DNA of 64,000 bases from Paraburkholderia agricolaris (GTDB lineage Bacteria; Pseudomonadota; Gammaproteobacteria; Burkholderiales; Burkholderiaceae): NCBI RefSeq assembly GCF_009455635.1, contig NZ_QPER01000001.1, forward strand, positions 2,852,001-2,916,000, written 5' to 3'. The notes under the pieces are model-generated. The model had not been told where the DNA came from. It ran no database searches and worked only from the letters and a program-made list of their open reading frames with translations. Positions 1 through 9,706 of the stretch are shown here, piece by piece; within the stretch, counting starts at the first letter, position 1; every line of letters starts with the position of its first letter. Position numbers and translations under genes: made by a program.

Positions 1-64
1 GGCGATCCAGAAACCGCCCTCGCCTTGCATGTCAGCCTTGCATGTCAAAAAAAGGAAATCCATC

Positions 65-1963
65 GTGAATCCTAATCCGTCCGTCGCGCACGCGGCGTTC
101 GAAACATCGGCGGTTCCCAACCGCCAGCGACCCATGCTGATCGGTTCAGCTTCCGTGAGCATCACGCGCAACGGCGACGAATGGCGCCTCGAGTCCGGCG
201 AAGCGTTGTGCGACTATCCAGAACGCCTCACCGACCGTCTCGAGCGCGGCGCGCGGTCTCACCCGGACCGTCTGCTCGTCGCGCAACGCGATGCAAACGG
301 CGACTGGATCGGCATCACGTACGCGCAGATGCTCGAACGCGCACGGGCAATCGGCCACGCGCTCATCGAACGCGGACTCAACGCTCAGCGTCCTGTCGCC
401 ATCCTGTCGGGAAACGATCTTGCGCACCTTCAGCTCGCACTCGGCGCGATGTGGGTGGGCGTGCCATATGCGCCCGTCTCGCCGGCCTATTCGCTCGTCT
501 CACGGGACTATGCGAAGCTGCGCCACGTACTGGACGTGCTAACGCCTGGTCTCGTGTTCGCCGCGGACGGTTCCGCGTTTGCCGCCGCGATTCACGCAAC
601 CGTGCCGGCGAACGTGGAAGTCGCCATCGTTACCGGCGAGTGCAGGGGCCGCGACGCCACGCCGTTCGAATCGCTGCTCGCCACGCAACGCCCCTCGATC
701 GAAACTGCGCACGATCTTGTAGACGGCGATACGATCGCCAAGATCCTGTTTACATCCGGTTCGACGTCGTTGCCCAAGGCGGTGCCGACCACCAACCGGA
801 TGCTCTGCAGCAACCAGCAGATGCTCACGCAGACGTTTCCGCAGTTCGAGGTCGAACCGCCCGTGCTCGTCGACTGGCTGCCGTGGAATCACACCTTCGG
901 CGGCAGTCACAACGTAGGCATCGCGCTCTACAACGGCGGCACGCTCTATATCGACGACGGCAAGCCCGTTCCAGGCAAATTCGACGAGACGCTGCGCAAC
1001 CTGCGCGACGTCGCGCCCACGGTCTACTTCAATGTGCCGAAAGGTTGGGAAGAACTGACTGCCGCGCTGGAAGTCGATGCGGCCCTGCGCGAACGCTTCT
1101 TTTCGCGGGTCAGGATGTACTTCTTTGCGGGCGCGGGGTTGTCGCAGGCGGCATGGAACAGGCTCGAACAGGTGACCGAGCGTTACTGCGGCGAGCGCAT
1201 CCGGATCATGGCCGGACTCGGCATGACCGAGACATCGCCCTGCTGCCTTTTCACGACCGGTCCGCTCATGCAGGCGGGCTATGTCGGCCTGCCGGCGCCT
1301 GGATGCAGCGTCAAGCTGGTGCCGGAGGACGGCAAGCTGGAAGCGCGCTTCAAGGGGCCGCACGTCATGCAAGGCTATTGGCGGGCACACACGGGCATGA
1401 GTGCGGCTTCGTTCGATGAAGACGGCTATTACTGCAGCGGCGATGCGCTGCGCTTTGCGGATCCGCTGCACCCGGAGTTCGGTCTGATGTTCGACGGGCG
1501 CATTGCGGAAGATTTCAAGCTCAGCACCGGCACGTTCGTGAGCGTCGGGCCGATGCGCGCGCGCATCGTCTCGCAAGGGGCGCCATATATTCAGGACGTG
1601 GTCGTCACCGGACGCGATCGCAACACGGTAGGTGTGCTCGTGTTTCCACGTATCGATCTTTGCCGCACGCTCGCCGCGCTTGACGAATCGGTCAGTGTGC
1701 GCGAAGTACTTTGCTCTGTCGCGGTGCGGGCGTTCTTTGCCGACCTGCTTGCACGCCTGAATAGCGATTCGACCGGCAGCGCGAACTATATCGACGTCAT
1801 GCGGCTGCTCGACGCGCCCCCTTCTCTTGATGCCGGCGAAGTCACCGACAAGGGTTCGCTCAACGTCAACGCGGTATTGACACGCCGTGCTTCGTTCGTC
1901 GATTCGATGTATGACGGCACGTCGGACGATCCGACCATACTTCGCGCCATGCGCTCACGCTGA
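65..1963 (+). CDS. fcs: Feruloyl-CoA synthase (ANL-family acyl-CoA synthetase)
   Basis: Activates ferulate and related hydroxycinnamates with ATP and CoA, the first step of CoA-dependent phenylpropanoid breakdown in the cytoplasm. The protein is about 632 residues. An AMP-binding P-loop reading FTSGSTSLPKAVP lies near residues 229-241 and an adenylate motif GLGMTETSP follows in the middle. The early stretch AMWVGVPYAPVSPAYSLVSR is typical of feruloyl-CoA synthases as I recall the family. An ATG lies upstream at 29, but the GTG at 65 is preceded by AAAGGAAA at good spacing and is preferred. The usual partner, enoyl-CoA hydratase/aldolase, is not downstream: a ClC gene converges 13 bp away. Any partner would be left of the window. 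The substrate assignment is by family resemblance; a related aryl-CoA ligase is the alternative. Confidence 0.75.
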   Translation: MNPNPSVAHAAFETSAVPNRQRPMLIGSASVSITRNGDEWRLESGEALCDYPERLTDRLERGARSHPDRLLVAQRDANGDWIGITYAQMLERARAIGHALIERGLNAQRPVAILSGNDLAHLQLALGAMWVGVPYAPVSPAYSLVSRDYAKLRHVLDVLTPGLVFAADGSAFAAAIHATVPANVEVAIVTGECRGRDATPFESLLATQRPSIETAHDLVDGDTIAKILFTSGSTSLPKAVPTTNRMLCSNQQMLTQTFPQFEVEPPVLVDWLPWNHTFGGSHNVGIALYNGGTLYIDDGKPVPGKFDETLRNLRDVAPTVYFNVPKGWEELTAALEVDAALRERFFSRVRMYFFAGAGLSQAAWNRLEQVTERYCGERIRIMAGLGMTETSPCCLFTTGPLMQAGYVGLPAPGCSVKLVPEDGKLEARFKGPHVMQGYWRAHTGMSAASFDEDGYYCSGDALRFADPLHPEFGLMFDGRIAEDFKLSTGTFVSVGPMRARIVSQGAPYIQDVVVTGRDRNTVGVLVFPRIDLCRTLAALDESVSVREVLCSVAVRAFFADLLARLNSDSTGSANYIDVMRLLDAPPSLDAGEVTDKGSLNVNAVLTRRASFVDSMYDGTSDDPTILRAMRSR

Positions 1964-1976
1964 GGGGTTCAAAGGT

Positions 1977-3314
1977 CTAGCGGGCCTTGCCCGCCCCCGC
2001 CCGGCCCCAATTGAAACCGGAACCAAACTGCAGCGCAGGCGCCCACTTCACGCACGCCTGAAAACTCAGCGCGGCGCCGCCGACGGCAAACAGAACCGGA
2101 ATCAGAAAGTCGTGGCCCACGCGGGTAAATTCAAACATGAGAACCACCGCTGTTATCGGCATCTGCATCGATGCGGCCAGAAATGCCGTCGCGCCGACAA
2201 CGGCAAACGCGCCCAAAGAAGCCCCCGGCCAGAACAGACTCCAGGCGCCGCCAAGCACGATCGCCAGCAACGCGCCATTTGCAAGCCCCGGCGTCAGCAG
2301 ACCGCCCTCTGCCCCCGCGCGCAAACTGCTCACGGTAATCACCACCTTCAGCACCAGCAGCATGGCTGCGAGTGCGATCGTCAGGTTGCCGTCGAACGCC
2401 AGTCCCGCAGGACCTTTGCCATTACCGAGCAACTGCGGAAAGTGCATCGCCAGCACGCCGATGATCGCGAAGTTCAATAGCGACAACACCGGCAAGCGCC
2501 AATCCTTCGGCGCCTGGGCACGCGCGCGCTTCGTCACTTCCGTGAAACCCCACGCCGCGACGCCGAAAATCGGCCCGCACACCACCGACCAGACCACCAG
2601 CGCCGTACTCACCGTCAACGACGGCACCAGATACTGATGCTCGTTGCCCAGACCGAATTGCGCGACCAGCGCCGCCACTGCGGAGGTCACCACGGCAGGT
2701 ACCAGGGCCTTCCAGCCGAAGGTGCCCAGCAGAACCTCGAGCACAAATACCGCGCCGCCGAGCGGCACGTTATAGACGGCGGCCAGACCCGCGCCGGCGC
2801 CGCATGCGACCATGATCCGGCTCTGCTCGACTGATAAGCCCGCGCGGTGCGACAGCCACCCGGCCAGTACCGAACCGATCTCGCGCGGCGCAACTTCGCG
2901 CCCGAGCGGCGAGCCGAGCGCCACGGTCACGATCTGCAGCAACGCATGCACGATCGTGCTCAGCATCGGCATACGCGGATCGTCGGACTTGACGGCCTGG
3001 CGAATGCTCACGAGTGGCCGCCCGAAGCGATACAACGCCCACCAGCCAAGCCCCGCCACCAGTCCGCAAAGCGTCAGGATCAGCAGACGGCGTTCAGGCT
3101 CAGCAGCGGTGACACCTTGCAGGAAACTCTCGCCGCTGATCAGTTGCGTCACGCTGTAGCCGTAGGCCAGGTGCTGAATGCCGTGCAGCAGCAACGCGAG
3201 CAGCATGCCGCCGAGGCCCGCGCCGATGCCGGTCAGCAAAGTGACCACGGCCATTGCCGCAAGGGGGTTGCGGGTACGCCGCCGTGGCGTCGAAATGAGT
3301 GATTTGACTGACAT
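1977..3314 (-). CDS. Voltage-gated ClC-type chloride channel/antiporter
   Basis: Integral inner-membrane protein of the ClC family, 445 residues, moving chloride (possibly in exchange for protons). The selectivity motif GSPLGREVAP lies near residues 134-143 and keeps the glutamate that gates ClC proteins. A second conserved stretch AGAEGGLLTPGLANG appears later, and about ten or more hydrophobic segments cover the protein. An upstream in-frame start at 3335 adds seven polar residues, but the ATG at 3314 (MSVKSL) is the more natural start. The gene converges on the feruloyl-CoA synthase gene with only 13 bp between stop codons, and no terminator is evident there. Whether it is a channel or an H+/Cl- exchanger cannot be read from the sequence. 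Confidence 0.87.
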   Translation of the reverse strand: MSVKSLISTPRRRTRNPLAAMAVVTLLTGIGAGLGGMLLALLLHGIQHLAYGYSVTQLISGESFLQGVTAAEPERRLLILTLCGLVAGLGWWALYRFGRPLVSIRQAVKSDDPRMPMLSTIVHALLQIVTVALGSPLGREVAPREIGSVLAGWLSHRAGLSVEQSRIMVACGAGAGLAAVYNVPLGGAVFVLEVLLGTFGWKALVPAVVTSAVAALVAQFGLGNEHQYLVPSLTVSTALVVWSVVCGPIFGVAAWGFTEVTKRARAQAPKDWRLPVLSLLNFAIIGVLAMHFPQLLGNGKGPAGLAFDGNLTIALAAMLLVLKVVITVSSLRAGAEGGLLTPGLANGALLAIVLGGAWSLFWPGASLGAFAVVGATAFLAASMQMPITAVVLMFEFTRVGHDFLIPVLFAVGGAALSFQACVKWAPALQFGSGFNWGRAGAGKAR

Positions 3315-3529
3315 GGTGCGTCGACAGAAGCGCAATTAATGGGATAGCAGTCATCCTATTCCGCGTCGCAACATGAGTCCAATTGATTTTTCTGCTCGAC
3401 TGATGCGGTTAACGCATATATTGTGCACGCCGTCCGCCTCACCGGAAACGTCAATGCCAAAGCCCATCCGGATCGCGAAAGCCGACGGGCATGCTTATCC
3501 GTCGGCACCGCCTCACGCTTTGTCCTGCC

Positions 3530-3904
3530 TTAACTCACGGATACGAAAAACATCGACACCACACACGCGACACCGACGAACCACACCAGCGAGCGTAGCG
3601 ACGCCAGATTCGCCACATACAGCACGCCGTGCAGCACGCGCACGACGACAAAAGTAATCGCGAGCCAGTTGATCCATGGGTTGGCCCCGCCGGCCTGCCC
3701 GGCGGCGACGATTGCCGCGGTGAACATCGCCAGCGCCTCCCACGCGTTCTGATGCGCGGCGTAGGCTCGTGCGCGCCAGCCGTCGAGGCCCGCGAGATAA
3801 GTGCGCGGCGCGCCGTTGTCGTAGCGCTTGCTGACCTTCGCGAGCATGATCCACGGAAACGGCAGCACCACCACGATGAGCAGGCATAGATGCGGAATTG
3901 TCAT
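3530..3904 (-). CDS. MAPEG-family membrane protein
   Basis: Small membrane protein of 124 residues with four hydrophobic segments, matching the MAPEG family (membrane-associated proteins in eicosanoid and glutathione metabolism) in length and topology. The segment RARAYAAHQNAWEALAMF, with an arginine, histidine and glutamate in the second helix region, is the family hallmark. Bacterial members are mostly of unknown substrate, and some have glutathione transferase activity. The start ATG at 3904 has GGGAGACC upstream. The gene lies 215 bp upstream of the ClC gene on the same strand and may or may not be co-transcribed with it. Confidence 0.8.
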   Translation of the reverse strand: MTIPHLCLLIVVVLPFPWIMLAKVSKRYDNGAPRTYLAGLDGWRARAYAAHQNAWEALAMFTAAIVAAGQAGGANPWINWLAITFVVVRVLHGVLYVANLASLRSLVWFVGVACVVSMFFVSVS

Positions 3905-4309
3905 TCTTCGGTCTCCCTGTATGCGCGGCGTGAATGCCGCGAGCCGCTGTTATACCCGCCGGCATCCGCCCCCGCCAACCTGAATCCCGCGAGGGCCGCC
4001 TCTACCCGCACGCGCAACCCGCAAGGCGGATTGCGCAAAGACTGCTTGTCTTCGCCAGATAAACATTACAAATAACAAACGGAATATCAAACACAATTAA
4101 TACAATAATTACATTTTCCAGACATTTAGCATGCATTGGGATTCAGCCTGAAATTCGCTCCAGGGATTAATACGGATAAAGACGGGTTCAATCATGCAAG
4201 CGTTTAACGCTCGGCGTACACTCGCTCGAAGCCCACAGCACAGGGCACACGGGGCTGCAGAGCCGCCCGTCGTCAAACACGGGTTATTGGAGACTCAGGA
4301 GAACAATCA
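3905..4309 (+). other. Non-coding region between divergent MAPEG and MFS genes
   Basis: A 405-bp divergent intergenic region. The part from about 4065 to 4140 is clearly AT-rich compared with its surroundings and is the likely promoter area for the MFS gene to its right. No convincing ORF, tRNA or terminator was seen. A GGGCAC...GCTGCA string near 4243-4260 resembles a sigma-54 promoter but has the wrong spacing (13 instead of 12). Confidence 0.5.
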
Positions 4310-5530
4310 ATGAGCTGGACACGGGAACAGAGAAACGTAACGATCGCCGCCTATCTGGGCTGGACCCTGGACGCATTCGATTTCTTTCTAATGGTGTTCG
4401 TATTGAAAGATATCGCGGCGGAGTTCAATACGAAAATCCCCACGGTTGCCTTCGGCATTATGCTGACCCTGATTATGCGTCCGCTCGGCGCGCTGATCTT
4501 CGGCTGGCTCGCCGACAAATACGGCCGTCGTCCCACGCTGATGGTCAACATCGCGTGCTTCTCGCTGCTGGAATTGCTGTCCGGCTTTTCGCCCAACCTG
4601 ACCACCCTGCTCGTGCTGCGCGCCCTGTTCGGCATCGCGATGGGCGGCGAATGGGGTGTGGGCGGCGCGCTGACGATGGAAACCGTGCCGCCGAAATCGC
4701 GCGGCATTGTGTCGGGCCTCCTGCAAGCCGGCTATCCGAGCGGCTACCTGCTCGCTTCGGTCGTGTTCGGCGTCTTCTACCAATACATCGGCTGGCGCGG
4801 CATGTTCTTCGTCGGCGTGCTGCCGGCGCTGCTCGTGCTGTACGTGCGGGCGCACGTGCCGGAGTCGCCGGCTTTCAAGACGCTCGAGAAGAAAACGCGT
4901 CCGGGTCTCGTCGCCACATTGAAGCAGAACGTCGGCCTGTCGCTCTATGCGATCGTGCTGATGACCGCGTTCAACTTCTTCTCGCACGGTTCGCAGGATC
5001 TGTATCCGACCTTCCTGCGCGTGCAGCATCAGTTCGACGCGCATACGGTGTCGTGGATCACGATCACTCTGAACATCGGCGCGATTTGCGGCGGTCTGTT
5101 CTTCGGCTGGTTCTCGGAGAAGATCGGCCGCAAGCGCGCGATTTTCATCGCCGCATTGATCGCGTTGCCGGTATTGCCGCTGTGGGCGTTCTCGTCCACG
5201 CCCGTGCTGCTCGCAGCCGGTGCCTTCCTGATGCAGATCTCCGTGCAAGGCGCATGGGGTGTGATTCCGGTGCACCTGAACGAAATCTCGCCCGATGAAA
5301 TCCGCGCGACGTTCCCGGGCCTCGTGTACCAGCTCGGCAATCTGATCGCGTCGGTCAACGGTCCGCTGCAGGCGAGCGCCGCCGAAGCGCATGGCAACAA
5401 CTACGCGCTGATCATGGCAATCGTGATCGGTATCGTGGCGGTGGTGATCGCCGCGCTGATTCCGTTCAGCCGCGAACGCCGCGGCATCGACATGACGCAG
5501 TCGGCCAAGCAGGTCGCGGCACAGCTTTAA
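4310..5530 (+). CDS. MFS transporter, sialate/lactate:H+ symporter (SHS) type
   Basis: Inner-membrane transporter of 406 residues with about 12 hydrophobic helices. The loop 2-3 signature GWLADKYGRRPTLM and the loop 8-9 copy GWFSEKIGRKRA are standard MFS motifs. The start MSWTREQRNVTIAAYLGWTLDAFDFF resembles the sialate:H+ symporter group, which also includes JEN1-type monocarboxylate carriers. The substrate is therefore probably an organic acid, but this is inference. ATG at 4310 is preceded by CAGGAG. A strong terminator follows at 5681-5716. No catabolic gene sits next to it to fix the substrate. Confidence 0.8.
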   Translation: MSWTREQRNVTIAAYLGWTLDAFDFFLMVFVLKDIAAEFNTKIPTVAFGIMLTLIMRPLGALIFGWLADKYGRRPTLMVNIACFSLLELLSGFSPNLTTLLVLRALFGIAMGGEWGVGGALTMETVPPKSRGIVSGLLQAGYPSGYLLASVVFGVFYQYIGWRGMFFVGVLPALLVLYVRAHVPESPAFKTLEKKTRPGLVATLKQNVGLSLYAIVLMTAFNFFSHGSQDLYPTFLRVQHQFDAHTVSWITITLNIGAICGGLFFGWFSEKIGRKRAIFIAALIALPVLPLWAFSSTPVLLAAGAFLMQISVQGAWGVIPVHLNEISPDEIRATFPGLVYQLGNLIASVNGPLQASAAEAHGNNYALIMAIVIGIVAVVIAALIPFSRERRGIDMTQSAKQVAAQL

Positions 5531-5680
5531 GCGTTCGAACTAAACAGCTATTTCGCCGGCGCGTTATCAGGCACAATAGCTGCGAAGGCGGGCTCGAACC
5601 GCCATGAGCAGATAAGCACCGCCAACGAGCGGCGCAGGCAACACAAAAAGCAAGGCCAACACAGGTAGCAAGCAATACGA

Positions 5681-5716
5681 GGCCGTTCCGATTTCGATCG
5701 GAACGGCCTTTTTTAT
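5681..5716 (+). terminator. Rho-independent terminator after the MFS gene
   Basis: Perfect 12-bp stem GGCCGTTCCGAT / ATCGGAACGGCC with a 4-nt loop, followed by TTTTTTATTT. It lies 150 bp beyond the MFS stop and ends that transcript before the TetR gene. Confidence 0.9.
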
Positions 5717-5845
5717 TTCCGCGCGGTTTGACGTGCCCGCGTGCACTGGAAAGGCGGACCTTCGTCAGGTCTTCTAGAGGAGTTAGTCCACATCGAGTCC
5801 TTGATCGCAGTCCCCATCCTTCTTTATCCTGAAAAAAACGGCTGT

Positions 5846-5863
5846 TTCAAATAGTCATTTGAA
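5846..5863. promoter_or_regulatory. Palindromic operator candidate for the TetR/PsrA-like regulator
   Basis: TTCAAAT-AGTC-ATTTGAA, a perfect 7-bp inverted repeat with a 4-nt spacer, 45 bp before the regulator's start codon. Its size, placement and AT-rich arms suit a TetR dimer. It resembles the kind of box bound by PsrA (AAAC...GTTT arms) but is not identical to it. Autoregulation is inferred. No second copy was seen before fadE or fadD. Confidence 0.6.
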
Positions 5864-5907
5864 TCGCTTGTTTGCGGGCCGGATGCCCGGCAACTGGGAG
5901 ACGCAAA

Positions 5908-6801
5908 ATGGCAGTTCGCACAACAGGCCGGCATGCCGGCGACACGAAGTCCCGCATCCTCGACGCCGCTGAAACACTCTTCATCGAATGCGGCTATGAG
6001 GCCATGTCCCTGCGCCAGATTACTTCGCGTGCCGAAGTGAATCTCGCGGCGGTCAACTATCACTTCGGCAGCAAGGAATCGCTGATTCACTCGATGCTGT
6101 CGCGCCGGCTCGACCGGCTCAACCAGGAGCGGCTCAAGCTGCTCGACCGCTTCGACGAAATGCTCGGCGCGCGCCTGACCTGCGAGCATGTGCTCGGCGC
6201 GATGTTCATTCCGGCGTTGCGCCTGTCGCGCGATCCACGCGTTGGCGGCAAGGCGTTTCTGCGCTTGCTGGGGCGGGCTTATACGGATCCGTCAGCGTTC
6301 ATTCGGGACTTTCTGAATGCGCATTACGAGTCGGTGGCGGTGCGCTTTTTCGACGCCTTCCAGCGTGCGCTGCCGCATCTGCCGCGCGAGGAGCTTGGCT
6401 GGCGTCTGCACTTCGCGATCGGCGCGCTGTCCGGCGTGCTGGCCGGCACCGATACCGACAGCCTGATTTCCGAGTTCTCGCAAGGCAAGTCGATGAACGA
6501 TCTGCAACTGATCGCGCGTCTGGCTTCGCTGATGGTAGCCGCGCTGAAAGCACCGCTGCCGGACGGCTCGCAACTGGCCACGTTTGCCGCCGTACTCGGC
6601 GACGCCACCGAAAGCGCTCCCGAAGCTCAGGCAGAAGGCGCGAATCCTGCTGCCGGGGTAGCGGGTGCGCAGCCGGCGTCAGGCGGATCAGGTGAGTCTG
6701 GCGGATTCGATACGTCGTCGCCGGCGGTCTCGGACGGTGAACGCCGCGGTGGCGACGTTGAGGCGAGCTCGTTTCAGCCCGCGTTGCACGGCACGGCCTG
6801 A
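5908..6801 (+). CDS. TetR-family regulator, PsrA-like
   Basis: DNA-binding repressor of 297 residues. The N-terminal helix-turn-helix (about residues 12-58) contains SLRQITSRAEVNLAAVNYHF and GSKESLI, closely matching Pseudomonas PsrA, the fatty-acid-responsive regulator of beta-oxidation and rpoS. The ligand domain contains FLRLLGRAYTDPS, also PsrA-like. The last 65 residues or so are a Gly/Ala/Ser/Glu-rich low-complexity tail that PsrA lacks. ATG at 5908 has GGGAGA upstream; an upstream in-frame TTG at 5872 is less likely. A palindrome at 5846-5863 is its probable operator. fadE and the rest of a beta-oxidation set follow on the same strand, so fatty-acyl-CoA is the likely ligand (inferred). 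Confidence 0.85.
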   Translation: MAVRTTGRHAGDTKSRILDAAETLFIECGYEAMSLRQITSRAEVNLAAVNYHFGSKESLIHSMLSRRLDRLNQERLKLLDRFDEMLGARLTCEHVLGAMFIPALRLSRDPRVGGKAFLRLLGRAYTDPSAFIRDFLNAHYESVAVRFFDAFQRALPHLPREELGWRLHFAIGALSGVLAGTDTDSLISEFSQGKSMNDLQLIARLASLMVAALKAPLPDGSQLATFAAVLGDATESAPEAQAEGANPAAGVAGAQPASGGSGESGGFDTSSPAVSDGERRGGDVEASSFQPALHGTA

Positions 6802-7083
6802 CTGGAATCGAAGCGGATGCGGACGGCGCCGCGATGGGCCATCCGCGTGCAAAAACATGAATGAATACCGCCTATCCGAGCAGCACGTCTAAGTCCCGCA
6901 CCTAAACAACGTCACGCTGTCGAACTGAAAACACGACACGAAAAACGCGCCAGGGGCGCCATGCAAAAGCGCCCCGGGCACGCGACGTAGCAGCAACACC
7001 GCCAGTTGGAAGATCAATAGAACGCGAGCCGTCCGCGACCCGTGGATGCGTTCGCACGCACCATCGAAACAGGAGGAAACGTC

Positions 7084-9582
7084 ATGCCGTGGTTCATCCT
7101 AGTGCTCGTCATTGCCGCTCTGGCGCTCGTCTACGTTCAGGCGCGCGCCTCATGGTGGCTTGCCTTCATGATCGTCTGGGTGGCGGCCGCGCATGTCAGC
7201 GGAGCGGCGGGGCCGGTGGCGACGACGGTGCTCGCGATCGTGTTCGTGCTCCCCGCGCTCGTCCTCACGCTCAAACCGCTGCGCCGTACGTGGCTCACGA
7301 AACCCGTGCTCGACATCTTCCGCAAGATCCTGCCTGAGATGTCGCCGACCGAGCGCGACGCCATCGAAGCCGGCACCGTCTGGTGGGACGCCCAGCTGTT
7401 CTCCGGACGCCCGCACTGGGACACCTTGCTCGGCTACGGCCCGGCCACGCTCACCGCCGAGGAACAAGCGTTTCTCGACGTCGAATGCGAGCGCCTGTGC
7501 GATCTGGCGAACGACTGGGAAACCACCATGGTGTGGCAGGATCTGTCGCCGGAAACCTGGCAATACATCAAGGAACGCGGCTTTCTCGGCGTGATCATTC
7601 CGAAGCAGTACGGCGGCAAACAGTTCTCCGCTTACGCGCATTCGCAGGTCATCATGAAGCTCTCCACGCGCTGCTCGGCGGCCGCCGTTTCGGTGATGGT
7701 GCCGAACTCGCTCGGCCCGGCCGAACTGCTGATGCACTACGGCACCGAAGAGCAGAAGAACCACTATCTGCCGCGCCTCGCGCGTGGCGAGGATATCCCC
7801 TGCTTCGCGTTGACGAGCCCTTACGCGGGCTCGGATGCCGCCGCGATTCCCGACGTCGGCATTGTCTGCAAGGGGACTTTTGAAGGCCGCGAAACGCTGG
7901 GTTTTCGCGTCACGTGGGACAAGCGCTACATCACGCTCGGACCGATCGCGACCGTGCTCGGCCTCGCGTTCCGCGCGCTCGATCCTGACCACCTGCTCGG
8001 CTCGAATGACGAACCCGGCATCACCTGCGCGCTGATTCCGACCGATCATCCGGGCGTCAACATCGGCCGCCGTCACTGGCCGCTGAACGCGGTGTTCCAG
8101 AACGGCCCGAACTCCGGCAAAGACGTCTTCATTCCGCTCGACTGGGTAATCGGCGGACGCGCGCAGGTGGGCAACGGCTGGCGCATGCTGATGGAATGTC
8201 TCGCCGCGGGCCGCGCGATTTCGCTGCCGTCGTCGAATGTGGGGATGGCGAAGATCGCCGTGCGCGGCACCGGCGCCTATGCCGCGATTCGCCGCCAGTT
8301 CCGTACCGCCGTCGGCAAATTCGAGGGCGTGCAGGAAGCACTCGGCCGCATGGGCGGCAATCTCTATGTGATGGACGCCGCGCGCCGCCTGTCCGCGCAT
8401 GCGGTGGACCTCGGCGAAAAACCCTCGGTGATTTCGGCGATCGCCAAGTATCACATCACTGAACGCGCCCGCATGGTCATCAACGACGGCATGGACGTCG
8501 CCGCCGGCAAGGGCATCTGCATGGGTCCGTCGAACTTTCTCGCGCGCGCCTATCAGCAGGTGCCGATTGCGATCACCGTGGAAGGCGCGAACATCCTCAC
8601 GCGTTGCCTGATCATCTTCGGCCAGGGGGCGATTCGCTGTCATCCGTATGTGCTGAAGGAAATGGAAGCCACGCGCGAAACGGATCGCGCCAAGGCGCTG
8701 CGCGATTTCGATGCGGCCTTCTTCGGCCACGTCAGCTTCACGCTCTCGAACGTGGTGCGCAGTTTCGTGTACGGCATCACGGGCGGTGCATTCATCGTCA
8801 AGCCGCGCACGGCGTACGCACCGCTGCTGCCGTACTACCGCGCGGCGACCCGAATCTCCACCGCGTTCGCCTTGCTCGCGGACGTCTCCATGTTCGTGCT
8901 CGGCGGCGACCTGAAACGGCGTGAGCGCATTTCGGGGCGTCTGGGCGACGTGCTCTCGCAGCTCTACCTGATCTCCGCGACGCTCAAGCGTTTCGAAGAC
9001 GAAGGCCGCCAGGCAGAAGATCTGCCGCTGGTGCGCTGGGGCGTCGAAGACTCGCTGTACAAGGCCCAACACGCGCTCGACGGCGTGCTCGCCAACTACC
9101 CGAATCGCGTCGCCGCGGCGCTGGTGCGCGCGCTGGCATTCCCGTTCGGCCTGCCGCATCGCGAGCCGTCCGACCGCCTCGGCACCGAGATCGCGGAACT
9201 GATGCAAACGCCGGGCGCGGCGCGCAACCGCCTCGTATCCGACTCGTACGTCCCACATCCCGATGTCGATGCGCTGGGCTACGGCGAGCTCGTATTCGAG
9301 CTGAACCCACGCTTCACGGAGATCGACCAGAAACTGCGTGAAGCGGTCAAGCAAGGTTTGCTTGAACCGATGCCGCAAAGCTTGCCGCAACTGGCCGCGT
9401 GGACCGACGCTGCCCTGCACAAAGGCCTGATCGACGCCGACGATCGCCGAGTGCTGGAAGACTACGCGAAGTATGGCGCGCAAGTCGTGCAGGTCGACGA
9501 CTTCCCGCCGGACTTCGACATGCTCGCCAACTTGCAGAAGCGCAAGGACGCGCTCGAAAAAGCGCTGGAACTCGCGGCCTGA
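7084..9582 (+). CDS. fadE: Acyl-CoA dehydrogenase FadE
   Basis: Catalyses the first oxidation of acyl-CoA to trans-2-enoyl-CoA with FAD. At 832 residues it is of the long FadE class (E. coli FadE is 814), not the usual 380-residue acyl-CoA dehydrogenase. The N-terminus has two or three hydrophobic segments (residues about 2-75), fitting membrane association. The catalytic core includes the conserved stretches FALTSPYAGSDAAAIPD and TVEGANILTRCLIIFGQGA. ATG at 7084 has AGGAGG at ideal spacing; an in-frame GTG at 7042 would add 14 residues but lacks this site. The 282 bp between the TetR gene and fadE hold no ORF and no clear operator. Confidence 0.93.
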   Translation: MPWFILVLVIAALALVYVQARASWWLAFMIVWVAAAHVSGAAGPVATTVLAIVFVLPALVLTLKPLRRTWLTKPVLDIFRKILPEMSPTERDAIEAGTVWWDAQLFSGRPHWDTLLGYGPATLTAEEQAFLDVECERLCDLANDWETTMVWQDLSPETWQYIKERGFLGVIIPKQYGGKQFSAYAHSQVIMKLSTRCSAAAVSVMVPNSLGPAELLMHYGTEEQKNHYLPRLARGEDIPCFALTSPYAGSDAAAIPDVGIVCKGTFEGRETLGFRVTWDKRYITLGPIATVLGLAFRALDPDHLLGSNDEPGITCALIPTDHPGVNIGRRHWPLNAVFQNGPNSGKDVFIPLDWVIGGRAQVGNGWRMLMECLAAGRAISLPSSNVGMAKIAVRGTGAYAAIRRQFRTAVGKFEGVQEALGRMGGNLYVMDAARRLSAHAVDLGEKPSVISAIAKYHITERARMVINDGMDVAAGKGICMGPSNFLARAYQQVPIAITVEGANILTRCLIIFGQGAIRCHPYVLKEMEATRETDRAKALRDFDAAFFGHVSFTLSNVVRSFVYGITGGAFIVKPRTAYAPLLPYYRAATRISTAFALLADVSMFVLGGDLKRRERISGRLGDVLSQLYLISATLKRFEDEGRQAEDLPLVRWGVEDSLYKAQHALDGVLANYPNRVAAALVRALAFPFGLPHREPSDRLGTEIAELMQTPGAARNRLVSDSYVPHPDVDALGYGELVFELNPRFTEIDQKLREAVKQGLLEPMPQSLPQLAAWTDAALHKGLIDADDRRVLEDYAKYGAQVVQVDDFPPDFDMLANLQKRKDALEKALELAA

Positions 9583-9706
9583 GTGCCTTAAAAAAACATC
9601 CGGGCCGGGCACACGCAGATGCCCCAAACTGGGTGCACACTGACACACGTCCGGGGTCTCCCCGGAGCGATCTCCTTCGGGCGTGGCCAGCGGAGCAACG
9701 AACAAT

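Noticed and set aside
4243..4260. Sigma-54-like string before the MFS gene
   Set aside because: The GG to GC distance is 13 instead of 12 bp.
7150..9705. Minus-strand open frame of 851 codons opposite fadE
   Set aside because: Antisense shadow of a clear FadE gene in GC-rich DNA; composition is Arg/His/Ala-rich, no ribosome site, no family motif.
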